Shown piece by piece: positions 1 through 5,277 of a stretch of DNA of 30,718 bases (positions are counted from its first letter, which is position 1; each line of letters opens with the position of its first letter). A program made the translations under genes and the position numbers. The notes under the pieces were generated by a model. That model was given only the letters and a program-made list of their open reading frames with translations. It was not told the origin of the DNA and searched no databases. The DNA is from a virus: positions 1-30,718 of IMG/VR virus record IMGVR_UViG_3300021957_000185. One strand, given 5' to 3'.

Positions 1-142
1 TAGTTCATCAGTTCCACATACATTGCCCCGTCGCAAAAGTGAAAGGGGGGGTATTTACAACATCTGATATAAGGAGCTGACATTGATGGGGTTTTCCGCC
101 TTTCCGTTGGCTAGTATTAAGGGGAGACAAGATTGCCAACGC
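1..142. other. Unassigned stretch downstream of terS, at window edge
   Basis: No complete gene is visible. On the minus strand the reading frame that follows the terS stop codon stays open, without a stop, to the window edge. A possible start for the next gene is an ATG at 23-21 preceded by a G-rich stretch; the terminase large subunit would be expected next, but too little is visible to say. The stretch also holds a run of seven G at 45-51 and an inverted repeat at 105-141. Confidence 0.4.
105..141. repeat. Inverted repeat beside terS
   Basis: Two perfect 7-base arms, CGTTGGC (105-111) and GCCAACG (135-141), are separated by 23 bases, immediately downstream of the terS stop codon. Packaging-recognition sites (cos or pac) often lie beside or inside terS, so a packaging role is possible, but an arm of seven bases can occur by chance. 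No tract of T follows, so it is not a convincing terminator. Confidence 0.3.
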
Positions 143-634
143 TTAACCCTTTGTATTTTTTTGCTGCATCTTCTTTGATACGAGTTGTTCCCCTTCTTCA
201 TCTGCTTTAGCTAAAGGGTTTATTTCTTTTGCATCGATTACATTTGTCATAGAACCGCCGATCCTGGTTTTTGCTCCATTTATTACATCGTTTAAATTAA
301 TTGATGCGTTCACAACTTCTTGACGATCTTTCCATTTATTGGAATCTGTATTTTTTAAGTAAAATTGTATTGCTTGAAAATTGCCCTCATCAATTTGTTC
401 CATTAATCTGAATGTAGCTTTTTCCAGTCCCCTTGCTCTCCCCCTCTCATAAGCATCCGATAATTCCGTTTTACGTTTACGATTTTTATTGAAAACATCC
501 CATCCAAATCCCATCGTACGGCAAATTTCCATGACTCCCATATTTTGCGAGGCCAGCTCTTCAACTTTTGCAATATCAATATTAATAGGCTTTCTGCCTC
601 GCTTTTTAGGTAGTTTTTGTTCTTTATTGTCCAT
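143..634 (-). CDS. Terminase small subunit (probable)
   Basis: 163 residues. The small terminase subunit recognises phage DNA and recruits the large ATPase/nuclease subunit for packaging. The N-terminus is a basic patch (KKRGRKP, about residues 10-16), followed by a helix-turn-helix-like segment (about 24-55: VEELASQNMGVMEICRTMG). A helical region with YERGRARGLEK and the FYLKNTDSNKWKDRQEV motif near residues 91-108 follows; this type of motif is typical of small terminases. The length fits the family. The start is supported by the AAGGGG ribosome site 5 bases upstream. It would be the first gene of the minus-strand late block, which continues beyond the window edge. Not proven without finding the large subunit next to it. 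Confidence 0.7.
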   Translation of the reverse strand: MDNKEQKLPKKRGRKPINIDIAKVEELASQNMGVMEICRTMGFGWDVFNKNRKRKTELSDAYERGRARGLEKATFRLMEQIDEGNFQAIQFYLKNTDSNKWKDRQEVVNASINLNDVINGAKTRIGGSMTNVIDAKEINPLAKADEEGEQLVSKKMQQKNTKG

Positions 635-657
635 TAATACCCCTTTTATAAGCCGAT

Positions 658-687
658 TTTATATGAAAAACCGCCCTTTTTATACAA
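658..687 (-). promoter_or_regulatory. Candidate promoter for terS/late genes
   Basis: On the minus strand TTGTAT (687-682) and TATAAA (663-658) are separated by 18 bases, ending about 24 bases before the terS start. An imperfect palindrome, CTTTTTATACAAAAAG (676-691), overlaps the -35 element and could be an operator. The region is very AT-rich, so chance matches are likely. Confidence 0.3.
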
Positions 688-738
688 AAAGACCACTTTT
701 CTGCCCTTACTTGGTATCTTTCGTGATGTTTTATGATG

Positions 739-744
739 TATAAT
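739..744 (+). promoter_or_regulatory. Candidate -10 box for the rightward small-gene operon
   Basis: A consensus TATAAT lies 42 bases before the first plus-strand gene, with TG directly in front of it. No good -35 hexamer sits 16-18 bases upstream, so activity would depend on an activator or on the TG contact. It is the only consensus -10 in the divergent terS/early intergenic region. Confidence 0.35.
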
Positions 745-786
745 TCTTATGTAGCCAATAAGGGTTACACATTAGGAGAGAGAGAA

Positions 787-1080
787 ATGGATACATATAA
801 GCAATTAAAAGAACTTTCAAAGACAAGAAAAAGAAAACTTGCAAACAATACCTATTTAGTAATTAGGGATGATGGCGGTTTAGCTGTAAGACTACACAAT
901 ACAGAAGTAGTTATTCACTATAAAGATAAGATTATTCTTAATACTAATGGATGGTATACAAACACAACAAAAGCAAGAATAAACGAATTTTCGCCTTTTT
1001 CTGTTTACCAAAGAAATTATGAATGGTTCATTGATGATGGAATACCTTTTAAAGATAACATTATCTTAAAGGTTGCATAG
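787..1080 (+). CDS. Conserved phage protein of unknown function (LANNTYL type)
   Basis: 97 residues from the ATG at 787, which has a GGAG ribosome site; an in-frame ATG at 733 has no such site and is disfavoured. The sequence has the pattern LANNTYLVIRDDGG, VRLHNTEVV, ILNTNGWYTNTTKARIN and a C-terminal WFIDDGIPF. From memory this pattern recurs in small early proteins of unrelated phages, but no function is known to me. It looks soluble, is basic at the N-terminus and probably folds as a small alpha/beta domain. First gene of the plus-strand array; separated from the rest by a structured 90-base spacer. Confidence 0.8.
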   Translation: MDTYKQLKELSKTRKRKLANNTYLVIRDDGGLAVRLHNTEVVIHYKDKIILNTNGWYTNTTKARINEFSPFSVYQRNYEWFIDDGIPFKDNIILKVA

Positions 1081-1084
1081 CTAA

Positions 1085-1130
1085 CCCCCCCCCACGATCT
1101 AACGCCCAGCTTTATGTTGGGCTTTCGTGG
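1085..1130 (+). terminator. Nested hairpins between two early genes (attenuator or weak terminator)
   Basis: Directly after the stop of the 787-1080 gene there is a run of nine C (1085-1093). An outer stem CCACGA (1092-1097) pairs with TCGTGG (1125-1130). Inside it GCCCA (1104-1108) pairs with TGGGC (1118-1122) around a 9-base loop. Only three T follow the inner hairpin, so termination would be weak. A regulatory RNA structure or an RNase processing site is equally possible. Confidence 0.4.
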
Positions 1131-1134
1131 TATA

Positions 1135-1152
1135 GCAATCAATTAAGATTGC
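1135..1152. repeat. Palindrome upstream of gene 1172
   Basis: A perfect 6-6-6 dyad, GCAATC-aattaa-GATTGC, ends 19 bases before the ATG at 1172 and just upstream of its GGAGAG ribosome site. It could be an operator or a translational control hairpin. It follows the nested hairpin at 1092-1130 within a few bases. Confidence 0.4.
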
Positions 1153-1171
1153 GTATTTTAGGAGAGAGAGG

Positions 1172-1513
1172 ATGGAAAATATATATACCGAAGATTTTTC
1201 AGAGTTTGGTTTTAGAGAACTAAACGAGGCAGGAAAATTATTAACAGCCATTAAAAACGGCCTACCAGATGATTTTTATGATGACGGCATAAAAGTTGGA
1301 TTTAATAGAAACTCTGGTTATGTATTCTTAACTAACTCAGATTATCAAGCAGCAATGCTAGATGATGACGGAAAGCTATATAGTTTTTATAACACCCCAT
1401 ACGAGGGCAGAGAAGGAAGTTATGAGGAACTTATAGAAGAATATGACGATATGCACCCAGAAGATCAAGAGTACATGAATGATCTTAAACAATTCTACAA
1501 GGTGAGCCAATGA
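1172..1513 (+). CDS. Conserved acidic phage protein of unknown function
   Basis: 113 residues, strongly acidic. The N-terminal half reads FRELNEAGKLLTAIKNG, then FYDDGIKVGFNRNSGYVFLTNSDYQ, followed by an acidic C-terminal region (YEELIEEYDDMHPEDQEYM). The motif 'KVxFNxNSGxVFLTNSxYQ' is familiar from small phage early proteins with no assigned function. A GGAGAGAGAGG ribosome site precedes the ATG. Its stop codon overlaps the start of the next gene (ATGA at 1510-1513), so the two are translationally coupled. Confidence 0.8.
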   Translation: MENIYTEDFSEFGFRELNEAGKLLTAIKNGLPDDFYDDGIKVGFNRNSGYVFLTNSDYQAAMLDDDGKLYSFYNTPYEGREGSYEELIEEYDDMHPEDQEYMNDLKQFYKVSQ

Positions 1514-1650
1514 AAGACTATGCACACAAATTACACAAACCAAGAGAGCCAAAACCTTGGCACGATGTAGCTAGAGAGATAACAGAAAATCTGATCTTTG
1601 TTGCTCTCATGGTTTTTATAACAATCATAATTGCAAAGGCGGTGATCTAA
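1510..1650 (+). CDS. Small single-pass membrane protein (46 aa)
   Basis: The ATG at 1510 overlaps the previous stop codon (ATGA) and its own stop TAA shares its last base with the next ATG (TAATG at 1648-1652), which strongly supports a real, coupled gene. A charged N-terminal half (MKDYAHKLHKPREPKPWHD) is followed by one hydrophobic helix, about residues 28-46 (LIFVALMVFITIIIAKAVI), ending at the C-terminus: a tail-anchored or N-in topology. Function unknown; small early membrane proteins of phages can act in exclusion of other phages or in altering the host envelope, but nothing here shows it. Confidence 0.7.
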   Translation: MKDYAHKLHKPREPKPWHDVAREITENLIFVALMVFITIIIAKAVI

Positions 1651-1907
1651 TGAGTAGAGATTTAATTATTGATATGCAAATAAGCGTAAATGTATCGAGA
1701 GACTTTTATAAAAAGTTATCTAACATGACTAATGAAGAGTTAGCAGAATATATATCTAAATCATGCTTTAAGAACAACAATAGGTTCTTGATGAATTACC
1801 AAATAGTAAATGGTGATGCAAACAGATTTAAACAAGTTGATTTAAAAGACTGGTTTAATGATCTTAAAAATCAAGAGAATTATTATCTTAACGAGGAGGT
1901 GATCTAA
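1650..1907 (+). CDS. Hypothetical small protein (85 aa)
   Basis: Starts at the ATG sharing a base with the upstream stop and ends in a TAA that shares a base with the next ATG (1907). A GGCGGTGATC stretch upstream serves as ribosome site. The sequence has a beta-like start (LIIDMQISVNVS) and a helical middle (YKKLSNMTNEELAEYISKS). The end, DWFNDLKNQENYYLNEEVI, includes the next gene's GAGGAGGTGAT ribosome site. Not recognised as a named family. Confidence 0.7.
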   Translation: MSRDLIIDMQISVNVSRDFYKKLSNMTNEELAEYISKSCFKNNNRFLMNYQIVNGDANRFKQVDLKDWFNDLKNQENYYLNEEVI

Positions 1908-2071
1908 TGGCATTAATGAAACTACAAGTAACAGAAAAAGATAAAGAAGTTTTAATCAAGGCACTCGCTGACTTAGGCAAGCCATTGGTTAAGAAACCAA
2001 AGCCAACGACTGAGGAAAAGAAAACCTTAGTAGCAATAGAAAATTTAATAAAGCAAATAGCATTTCAATAG
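1907..2071 (+). CDS. Hypothetical very small protein (54 aa)
   Basis: The ATG at 1907 shares its A with the preceding TAA and is preceded by a strong GAGGAGGTGAT ribosome site. It encodes MALMKLQVTEKDKEVLIKAL, then a KPLVKKPKPTTEEKK linker and a C-terminal helix (LVAIENLIKQIAFQ). Predicted to be mostly helical and soluble. No recognised family. It is too short for routine gene callers, but the overlap and ribosome site support it. Confidence 0.65.
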   Translation: MALMKLQVTEKDKEVLIKALADLGKPLVKKPKPTTEEKKTLVAIENLIKQIAFQ

Positions 2072-2083
2072 GAGGAACTAAAA

Positions 2084-2278
2084 ATGGCATTATTTGAAAT
2101 AGATAAAAGATCAGACGAGTGTGCGTATATAACCATGGGAAATTTAACTGTCTATCTTGACAACTCAACAGGCGAACAGATTATCCATATTTGGAAAACT
2201 GTACCCAATACAGGACAAATGACAGATATTTATGACTCATATTTTGATATTGAAAAACAAAAAAGGGTGAAAGCATGA
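2084..2278 (+). CDS. Hypothetical small protein (64 aa)
   Basis: Preceded by an AGGAGG ribosome site and coupled to the next gene by an ATGA overlap (2275-2278). The sequence looks like a short beta-sheet domain (CAYITMGNLTVYLDN, then GEQIIHIWKTVP) with a basic C-terminal tail (IEKQKRVKA). Not recognised. Part of the plus-strand array of micro-genes. Confidence 0.65.
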   Translation: MALFEIDKRSDECAYITMGNLTVYLDNSTGEQIIHIWKTVPNTGQMTDIYDSYFDIEKQKRVKA

Positions 2279-2469
2279 CACAGCATAGCGACAAAGTAGA
2301 AGAACAACGCCAACGCTTAGACAAAGAACAGCTTGACGGACAAATAACCATGATCGATATTCGCAAAGGTAGAATTCAAACACGCTTTGCAAGTGGTCGA
2401 GTTGTTACAGAGTACCCAAGAGATAAGCGAAGAAAAACCAAAATAGAGAATATAGGGGGTGAATTGTGA
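2275..2469 (+). CDS. Hypothetical small basic protein (64 aa)
   Basis: The start overlaps the preceding stop (ATGA) and the stop overlaps the next start (GTGA at 2466-2469). The first half is a charged, probably coiled helix (SDKVEEQRQRLDKEQLDG). The second half looks like a small beta unit with a basic RDKRRKTK stretch, which could contact nucleic acid. Not recognised. Confidence 0.65.
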   Translation: MTQHSDKVEEQRQRLDKEQLDGQITMIDIRKGRIQTRFASGRVVTEYPRDKRRKTKIENIGGEL

Positions 2470-2657
2470 GTAAAATAATAATTACTGAAACAAGACTTGA
2501 AAAAGTTAATTATTCTTACGAGTGTGATGGAACTATTGAGCAAGCTAAAAAATGGTTTGTTGATAATGGTTGTTATGCAAATGCAGAAGGTGAAAGAGAT
2601 ATGCAAGGCGGTAGTGAATTGTTAAGTGTTGACTATATCAAAGCCAAAAATGATTGA
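2466..2657 (+). CDS. Hypothetical small protein with GTG start (63 aa)
   Basis: Initiates at GTG 2466, inside the previous stop (GTGA), with an AGGGGGTGA ribosome site. It has a beta start (KIIITETRLEKVNYSYEC), then a helix (TIEQAKKWFVDNG) and two cysteines (residues 19 and 36 by count). Not recognised. The last codons overlap the start of a membrane peptide gene at 2650. Confidence 0.65.
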   Translation: MSKIIITETRLEKVNYSYECDGTIEQAKKWFVDNGCYANAEGERDMQGGSELLSVDYIKAKND

Positions 2658-2751
2658 GATACTAGGCTTTATCTTCGGTATAGGTTTCTTACTTTGGCTA
2701 ACAGTCGTAATCGCTGTTTATATAGCTGTTCGACACTTTGAGAACTTATAA
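2650..2751 (+). CDS. Very small single-pass membrane peptide (33 aa)
   Basis: The ATG at 2650 lies 8 bases inside the end of the preceding gene. Almost the whole product is one hydrophobic helix (IEILGFIFGIGFLLWLTVVI and on), ending in the short polar tail AVRHFENL. The stop codon abuts, with no spacer, the stop of the convergent gene ending at 2752. Together with the 46-residue peptide at 1510 this is the second single-helix product in this array. Function unknown. Confidence 0.55.
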   Translation: MIEILGFIFGIGFLLWLTVVIAVYIAVRHFENL

Positions 2752-3174
2752 CTAACTCTCCTCGGACAGCATAACGCTTAAACCAACAGGTAAAAAGTGC
2801 TTATGCTGTTTCCCCCTCTCTAACTTCGTTAGCATTACCCTCTCACCCTCTATCGCACACCAAATAATCTTTGCATCCATCAACTTTTGTATCGCTTTAT
2901 TAATCGTGTTTCTATGGCTACCTAGCATCAAGGCAATATAACCACCGCTATCGTGCGATGAAAAAGACCGCATTGAATATCGCTCCAGCAAACACCACAA
3001 AACCATTTTCTCCCTAAGGCCAATATCCCGCCTATCGATCTGTTTTCTATACCACTTCCAGCTAACGTGTTTGAGCTTCCCGTAATTCTTCTCATATCTT
3101 TTGCTAACCGCAAAAGCAACCAAACCACTTTCCTTTTCTACTGCATCCGTTGTAATCCACCAGTAAGCATCCAA
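2752..3174 (-). CDS. Winged-helix DNA-binding protein (possible replication initiator)
   Basis: 140 residues, starting at TTG 3174; an AGGAGG site 8 bases upstream, overlapping the end of the preceding gene, decides this start, and no ATG fits in frame. The middle region (about 50-115) follows the HTH_36/phage replication-organiser pattern: GLREKMVLWCLLERY, then GGYIALMLGSHRNTINKAIQ as turn and recognition helix, then LMDAKIIW as the wing lead-in. The N-terminal part is Trp/Tyr/Lys-rich. It is the last gene of the minus-strand early operon, paired with a second winged-helix protein and downstream of three 22-bp repeats. This resembles initiator-plus-iteron arrangements, but a role as a transcription regulator fits equally. 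Confidence 0.6.
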   Translation of the reverse strand: MDAYWWITTDAVEKESGLVAFAVSKRYEKNYGKLKHVSWKWYRKQIDRRDIGLREKMVLWCLLERYSMRSFSSHDSGGYIALMLGSHRNTINKAIQKLMDAKIIWCAIEGERVMLTKLERGKQHKHFLPVGLSVMLSEES

Positions 3175-3540
3175 CTAAGCAACCTCCTTGAGACTAACCG
3201 CCCTCTCTTTAAACCAATCATCTAATAACTGCATTGCACCAGGGCAAATACTGTAAACGCGTTTTCGCCTATCTCTTCCTACGTTCTTGCAAAGATACTT
3301 ACGTTGAACAAAATCATCCAATACATAACCAATCGTTGATCGACTTCCTAAACTATAAGGCAATAGCTTAACCAACCTCTCAAAGTTTAGCCTGTCTCCC
3401 CCTAATTCTGCTATCGCGATTTCTAAGACTAAAATAATATTAAGTTGGCTTGTTAGCCACAAGGATATAAACCCCTTTTTTCTCTTTGCTCTTCCCATCA
3501 CCTCTCGCATATTTATCATCCGATCTCTTAACTGTTTCAT
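3175..3540 (-). CDS. Winged-helix DNA-binding protein
   Basis: 121 residues from the ATG at 3540, chosen because a GAGGGGAAC site precedes it; an upstream GTG at 3573 would add 11 residues without a ribosome site. The core reads as a winged helix: a helix around SQLNIILVLEIAIAELG, a second helix (NFERLVKLL), a recognition segment (SLGSRSTIGYVLDDFVQRKY) and a basic wing (CKNVGRDRRKRVYSICP). The product is strongly basic. Its stop codon directly abuts the TTG start of the next winged-helix gene. The three 22-bp repeats lie 133-198 bases upstream of its start, making them likely targets. Not assignable to a named family. Confidence 0.6.
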   Translation of the reverse strand: MKQLRDRMINMREVMGRAKRKKGFISLWLTSQLNIILVLEIAIAELGGDRLNFERLVKLLPYSLGSRSTIGYVLDDFVQRKYLCKNVGRDRRKRVYSICPGAMQLLDDWFKERAVSLKEVA

Positions 3541-3619
3541 TGTTCCCCTCTTTTTTGCGATTGCCTTATACACAATTACACATTAAATTTATCCTTAAAC
3601 TTTACCTATACTTTCCTCC

Positions 3620-3648
3620 AGAGATTTGACGCTTTAGCGTCAATCTCT
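3620..3648. other. Strong hairpin upstream of the winged-helix genes
   Basis: TTGACGC (3626-3632) pairs with GCGTCAA (3637-3643) around TTTA. The stem extends outward by AGAGA (3620-3624) with TCTCT (3644-3648) past a single bulged T, giving about 12 base pairs. No T-tract follows on either strand, so it is not a standard terminator. It could be an operator, a 5'-UTR hairpin or part of an origin. Confidence 0.55.
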
Positions 3649-3672
3649 CTAGTTTATAGATCATAGGATGTA

Positions 3673-3738
3673 TGCACACCCATATGCTTTTTATTGCACA
3701 CACATATGCCATTTAATGCACAGGCATATGCCGAATTA
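3673..3738. repeat. Three tandem 22-bp repeats (iteron-like)
   Basis: Three direct repeats with an exact 22-bp period: 3673-3694, 3695-3716 and 3717-3738. Each begins TGCACA, then two or three variable bases, then CATATGC, followed by an A/T-rich spacer. The third copy holds the perfect palindrome GGCATATGCC. Two helical turns of spacing put every copy on the same DNA face, as in iterons and cooperative operators. The third copy overlaps the stop codon of the 3736-3861 gene; the rest lies in the spacer before two winged-helix genes. Confidence 0.75.
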
Positions 3739-3861
3739 CTTAGCATCTTTTTTGGTCTTTTCAGCGTCTTTTTGCTTCTTCTTTTTACCAAAAATACGTT
3801 CCCAATTATCCTTATACTCTTGGGAATAAGATCCAGGTCTTGGCATATCTCCCTTACCCAT
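3736..3861 (-). CDS. Small conserved-looking phage protein, MGKGD type (41 aa)
   Basis: The ATG at 3861 lies within the end of the upstream zinc-finger gene (8-base overlap). The product starts MGKGDMPRPGSYSQEYKDNW, continues with ERIFGK and ends in a highly charged Lys/Asp/Glu tail. From memory, small proteins starting MGKGDxPRP with a central 'NWxxIFGK' occur widely in phages; no function is known to me. The stop codon lies in the third 22-bp repeat. Confidence 0.7.
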   Translation of the reverse strand: MGKGDMPRPGSYSQEYKDNWERIFGKKKKQKDAEKTKKDAK

Positions 3862-4042
3862 GATGTTCACCACTTCGCCTAATAGCTTCATCTAATAAAT
3901 CGTCTTTAGGTGGATAAGCATTAACGACAGCTCCACATTCTGCACAACTAAAACTAAGCTTTAAATCAAAACAATTATTGTATCGACTAATATTCTTTTC
4001 TCTGTCCAACTTCATATTGGCATTACAATTAAAACATTTCAT
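3854..4042 (-). CDS. Small zinc-ribbon protein (62 aa)
   Basis: Two Cys pairs, C3-x2-C6 at the N-terminus (MKCFNCNANM) and C33-x2-C36 (SFSCAECGAVV), form a likely zinc ribbon. A charged C-terminus with the DLLDEAIRRSGEHHG end follows. It starts 14 bases inside the end of the methyltransferase gene and overlaps the next gene by 8 bases, so it belongs to the same translation-coupled chain. A nucleic-acid or protein-binding role is plausible but not shown. Confidence 0.65.
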   Translation of the reverse strand: MKCFNCNANMKLDREKNISRYNNCFDLKLSFSCAECGAVVNAYPPKDDLLDEAIRRSGEHHG

Positions 4043-5138
4043 TTTTTACCTCCTTGTTAATTCTTTCTTTAGCTAAATCTATGTATTCTTGGTTCAACTC
4101 TAACAGGACTGCATTTCTATTATGTTGTGCTGCAACAATCCCTGTTGTCCCAGAACCACCGAATGGATCTAAAACTGTACCAGCTTTTGTTTCATTGGTT
4201 TGGCAATCACATTGTTTTTGCAAACCTAAATCTTCATAAATATTTTGCATTGAGCTTTGACCCTCATGCGGTGAACCTTCTGCTGTTGCTATAGTTTTTG
4301 ACCAACGCCTTTGAAATTCACCAGTTTTTTGCATTTGTCTTTTGTAAGGTGTCCCACACTCGCAACACATTTTTTCAGGACAACCAGCTAATACACATGG
4401 TTCTATTAAGTCTTTTGGAAAGGTGGCAAAATGTGCGCCTTTAAATGGTTTGGTTGTGACTGTCCATACAGATCTTTTGTTCTTTTTGGCAAGAGCTCCT
4501 ATCTTTGACAGACCACCTCTAGTATCCATACCAAACTCGCCTTTGCCTTTCTTAATACTTTTAGGTGAGTTAGGCCCTTGTGGATACTTAGCATCTTCTT
4601 TGATTGCCTCATGGTCGTAATAATATTTAACATTTTTACTTAATAAAAATATATATTCATGTGCCTTAGTGCATCTATCTCTTACACTCTCTGGCATTGG
4701 GTTAGGTTTGTGCCAAATAATATCCTGGCGTAAATACCAGCCGCCGTCTTGCTGTAAAGCTAATGCAACTCGCCAAGGTATGCCAATTAAATCTTTTGGC
4801 TTGATTCCTTTACTTGGCTTTGGTCTAGTAACTCCATACTCTTTATCACCACGCAACGATTGATTGGTTGTCGTTGTCCTTCCACCACTTGAATAACTAT
4901 CACCAAGATTAAGCCAAACAGTTCCGTCATCTCGCAACACTCGTTTTACTTCTCTAAATACATTAACCAAGTTCTCTACAAACTCTTCTGGTGTATCTTC
5001 CATGCCTAGCTGCTTGGATTCATCGTTGTAATTACGCAATCCCCAATAAGGCGGAGATGTAATGCAGGTGTTAATAGATTGATCTTCTAGTTTCTTTAAT
5101 GATTCAATGCAATCGCCTTGTAGTATTTCAATATTCAA
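4029..5138 (-). CDS. DNA methyltransferase, N4-cytosine or N6-adenine
   Basis: 369 residues. Transfers a methyl group from S-adenosylmethionine to an exocyclic amino group in DNA. Catalytic motif IV is TSPPYW (27-32) near the N-terminus and the AdoMet-binding motif I is DPFGGSG (324-330) near the C-terminus, the order of beta-class enzymes. SPPY is more common in N4-cytosine enzymes, but some N6-adenine enzymes also carry it. A Cys cluster (C258, C259, C261, with C310 and C312) suggests a zinc-ribbon insert between them. No partner nuclease is adjacent, so it is a solitary methylase, probably protecting phage DNA against host restriction. Target sequence unknown. Confidence 0.9.
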   Translation of the reverse strand: MNIEILQGDCIESLKKLEDQSINTCITSPPYWGLRNYNDESKQLGMEDTPEEFVENLVNVFREVKRVLRDDGTVWLNLGDSYSSGGRTTTTNQSLRGDKEYGVTRPKPSKGIKPKDLIGIPWRVALALQQDGGWYLRQDIIWHKPNPMPESVRDRCTKAHEYIFLLSKNVKYYYDHEAIKEDAKYPQGPNSPKSIKKGKGEFGMDTRGGLSKIGALAKKNKRSVWTVTTKPFKGAHFATFPKDLIEPCVLAGCPEKMCCECGTPYKRQMQKTGEFQRRWSKTIATAEGSPHEGQSSMQNIYEDLGLQKQCDCQTNETKAGTVLDPFGGSGTTGIVAAQHNRNAVLLELNQEYIDLAKERINKEVKNEMF

Positions 5139-5277
5139 TTCCTTTCCCCTTACTTATAATTTCAAAATGGTTGATCTCATTGTTCTCAACCGCCTCTTTA
5201 AACTTCTCCTTCAACTCATCTTGGCTAAGATTAATTGCATCTTCGATAAATATTACTGCTTTGACTGTATCGCTCAT
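5128..5277 (-). CDS. Hypothetical small protein between the methylases (49 aa)
   Basis: The start is placed at ATG 5277, which overlaps the stop of the upstream C5 methylase (ATGA); an earlier in-frame ATG at 5322 lies deep inside that gene and is disfavoured. The sequence is MSDTVKAVIFIEDAINLSQD followed by a charged helix and a short beta end (EIISKGKGIEY). It overlaps the next methylase by 11 bases. Not recognised. Confidence 0.6.
   Translation of the reverse strand: MSDTVKAVIFIEDAINLSQDELKEKFKEAVENNEINHFEIISKGKGIEY

Noticed and set aside
489-743. Plus-strand open frame opposite terS
   Set aside because: Antisense to the terminase small subunit and without ribosome site or plausible protein sequence.
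3673-3738. CRISPR array
   Set aside because: The three units are contiguous, with no unique spacers and only 22 bp each; no cas genes are present. The Cas4-like nuclease belongs to a phage recombination set.
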